NCBI GenBank assembly: GCA_007122505.1
Contig: SKTQ01000143.1
Location: forward strand, 1 to 6,382
DNA: 6,382 nt
Direction of reading: 5' to 3'
Origin: Bacteroidales bacterium
GTDB taxonomy: Bacteria; Bacteroidota; Bacteroidia; Bacteroidales; UBA7960
This document shows, one piece after another, positions 6,083 to 6,382 of the stretch. Below the pieces are notes generated by a model that worked only from the letters and a program-made list of their open reading frames with translations, was not told the origin of the DNA and ran no database searches. Position 1 is the first letter of the stretch. Each line of letters opens with the position of its first letter. The position numbers and the translations under genes are program-made.

Positions 6083-6382
6083 TTATTCCCTTTTTATTTT
6101 ATTTTCGAAATACTGTTTTCTTATTCCCTCAGCTTTTTTGATTTCTTTTGCCGGTGTTTTTTGTGTCTTTTTCAAAATTCCGTGTGTAGCAATTACCAGT
6201 GTTTCACTTTCTTCCGTTTTGTCCCAAAATGAGAAAAGTCGGTATGCTTTGCTGTTATACATAGTCCTAAACTCCCAAATAAAGTCATTTACTTTTTTGA
6301 ATAGTTCATCGTCGTTTACGAATTGAGATTTTTTTATGTTGTAATAAATTTACTCTCTCGTTTTATCGTCAAGGTTTTCTAA
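6083..6382 (-). pseudogene. HigB/RelE-like toxin (phage Gp49-like) with in-frame stop, 5' end outside window
   Basis: The minus strand from the window edge reads LENLDDKTRE, then a TAA (6352-6350). It continues in the same frame for 88 residues (IYYNIKKSQFVNDDELFKK..., then DFIWEFRTMYN, KAYRLFSFWDKT, TLVIATHGILKKTQKTPAKE) to a TAA at 6085-6083. The WEFR, RLF.F and THG..KKTQKTP motifs are those of the Gp49-like/HigB toxin family (PF05973), mRNA-cleaving toxins of about 110 residues. Family-like sequence flanks the stop in one frame, so a single substitution (for example a Lys AAA to TAA) explains it better than an indel. The first downstream ATG (within FRTMYN) would drop the N-terminal third. 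Either the toxin is inactivated or the base is a sequencing error. It lies directly upstream of the HigA-like antitoxin, 2 bp apart. Confidence 0.8.

Noticed and set aside
5940..6326. 128-codon plus-strand frame at the right end
   Set aside because: Antisense to the HigA-like gene and the broken HigB-like toxin, whose motifs are unmistakable on the minus strand.
6350..6352. Stop-codon recoding or programmed read-through in the toxin gene
   Set aside because: TAA is used as the normal terminator of most genes in the window, including the adjacent antitoxin, and no recoding structure is evident; a nonsense mutation or base error is simpler.

Overview
The window looks like a piece of a Bacteroidota (or close relative) chromosome. 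The start codons mostly lack a Shine-Dalgarno sequence and sit behind A/T-rich leaders. One small gene has a perfect Bacteroidota-type TAnnTTTG promoter box. The peptidase, toxin and antitoxin proteins also read like families common in that phylum. The assignment is inferred from these signals; no database search was possible.

Layout. The plus strand opens with the C-terminal part of an L-lactate permease family transporter (1-477). It converges, across 47 bp, on a run of minus-strand genes. In transcription order (right to left) these are: a HigB-like toxin gene broken by an in-frame stop (6382-6083, also cut by the window edge); its HigA-like XRE antitoxin (6080-5760); a largely non-coding stretch holding at most one doubtful small membrane ORF; a UPF0175 family antitoxin-like gene (5478-5251); an unrecognised exported 371-residue protein (5209-4094); and two secreted M14 carboxypeptidase-family proteins (3985-2309 and 2294-525) only 14 bp apart.

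The main point of interest is the M14 pair. The promoter-distal protein keeps the complete carboxypeptidase catalytic set: zinc ligands H115, E118 and H311, substrate-binding N265/R266, Y362 and general base E384. The promoter-proximal paralogue has the same overall fold landmarks but has lost all zinc ligands and the catalytic Glu, while keeping the substrate-carboxylate Arg. It therefore looks like a secreted pseudopeptidase co-expressed with an active partner. Together with the exported protein upstream, this may be a periplasmic or extracellular peptide-processing or peptide-binding set, but that role is inferred.

The right end (about 5.25 kb onward) is visibly more AT-rich and carries toxin-antitoxin remnants: an antitoxin whose toxin partner has a nonsense codon, and a UPF0175 protein with no PIN-domain toxin beside it. 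This resembles a decaying accessory island next to a stable metabolic region.
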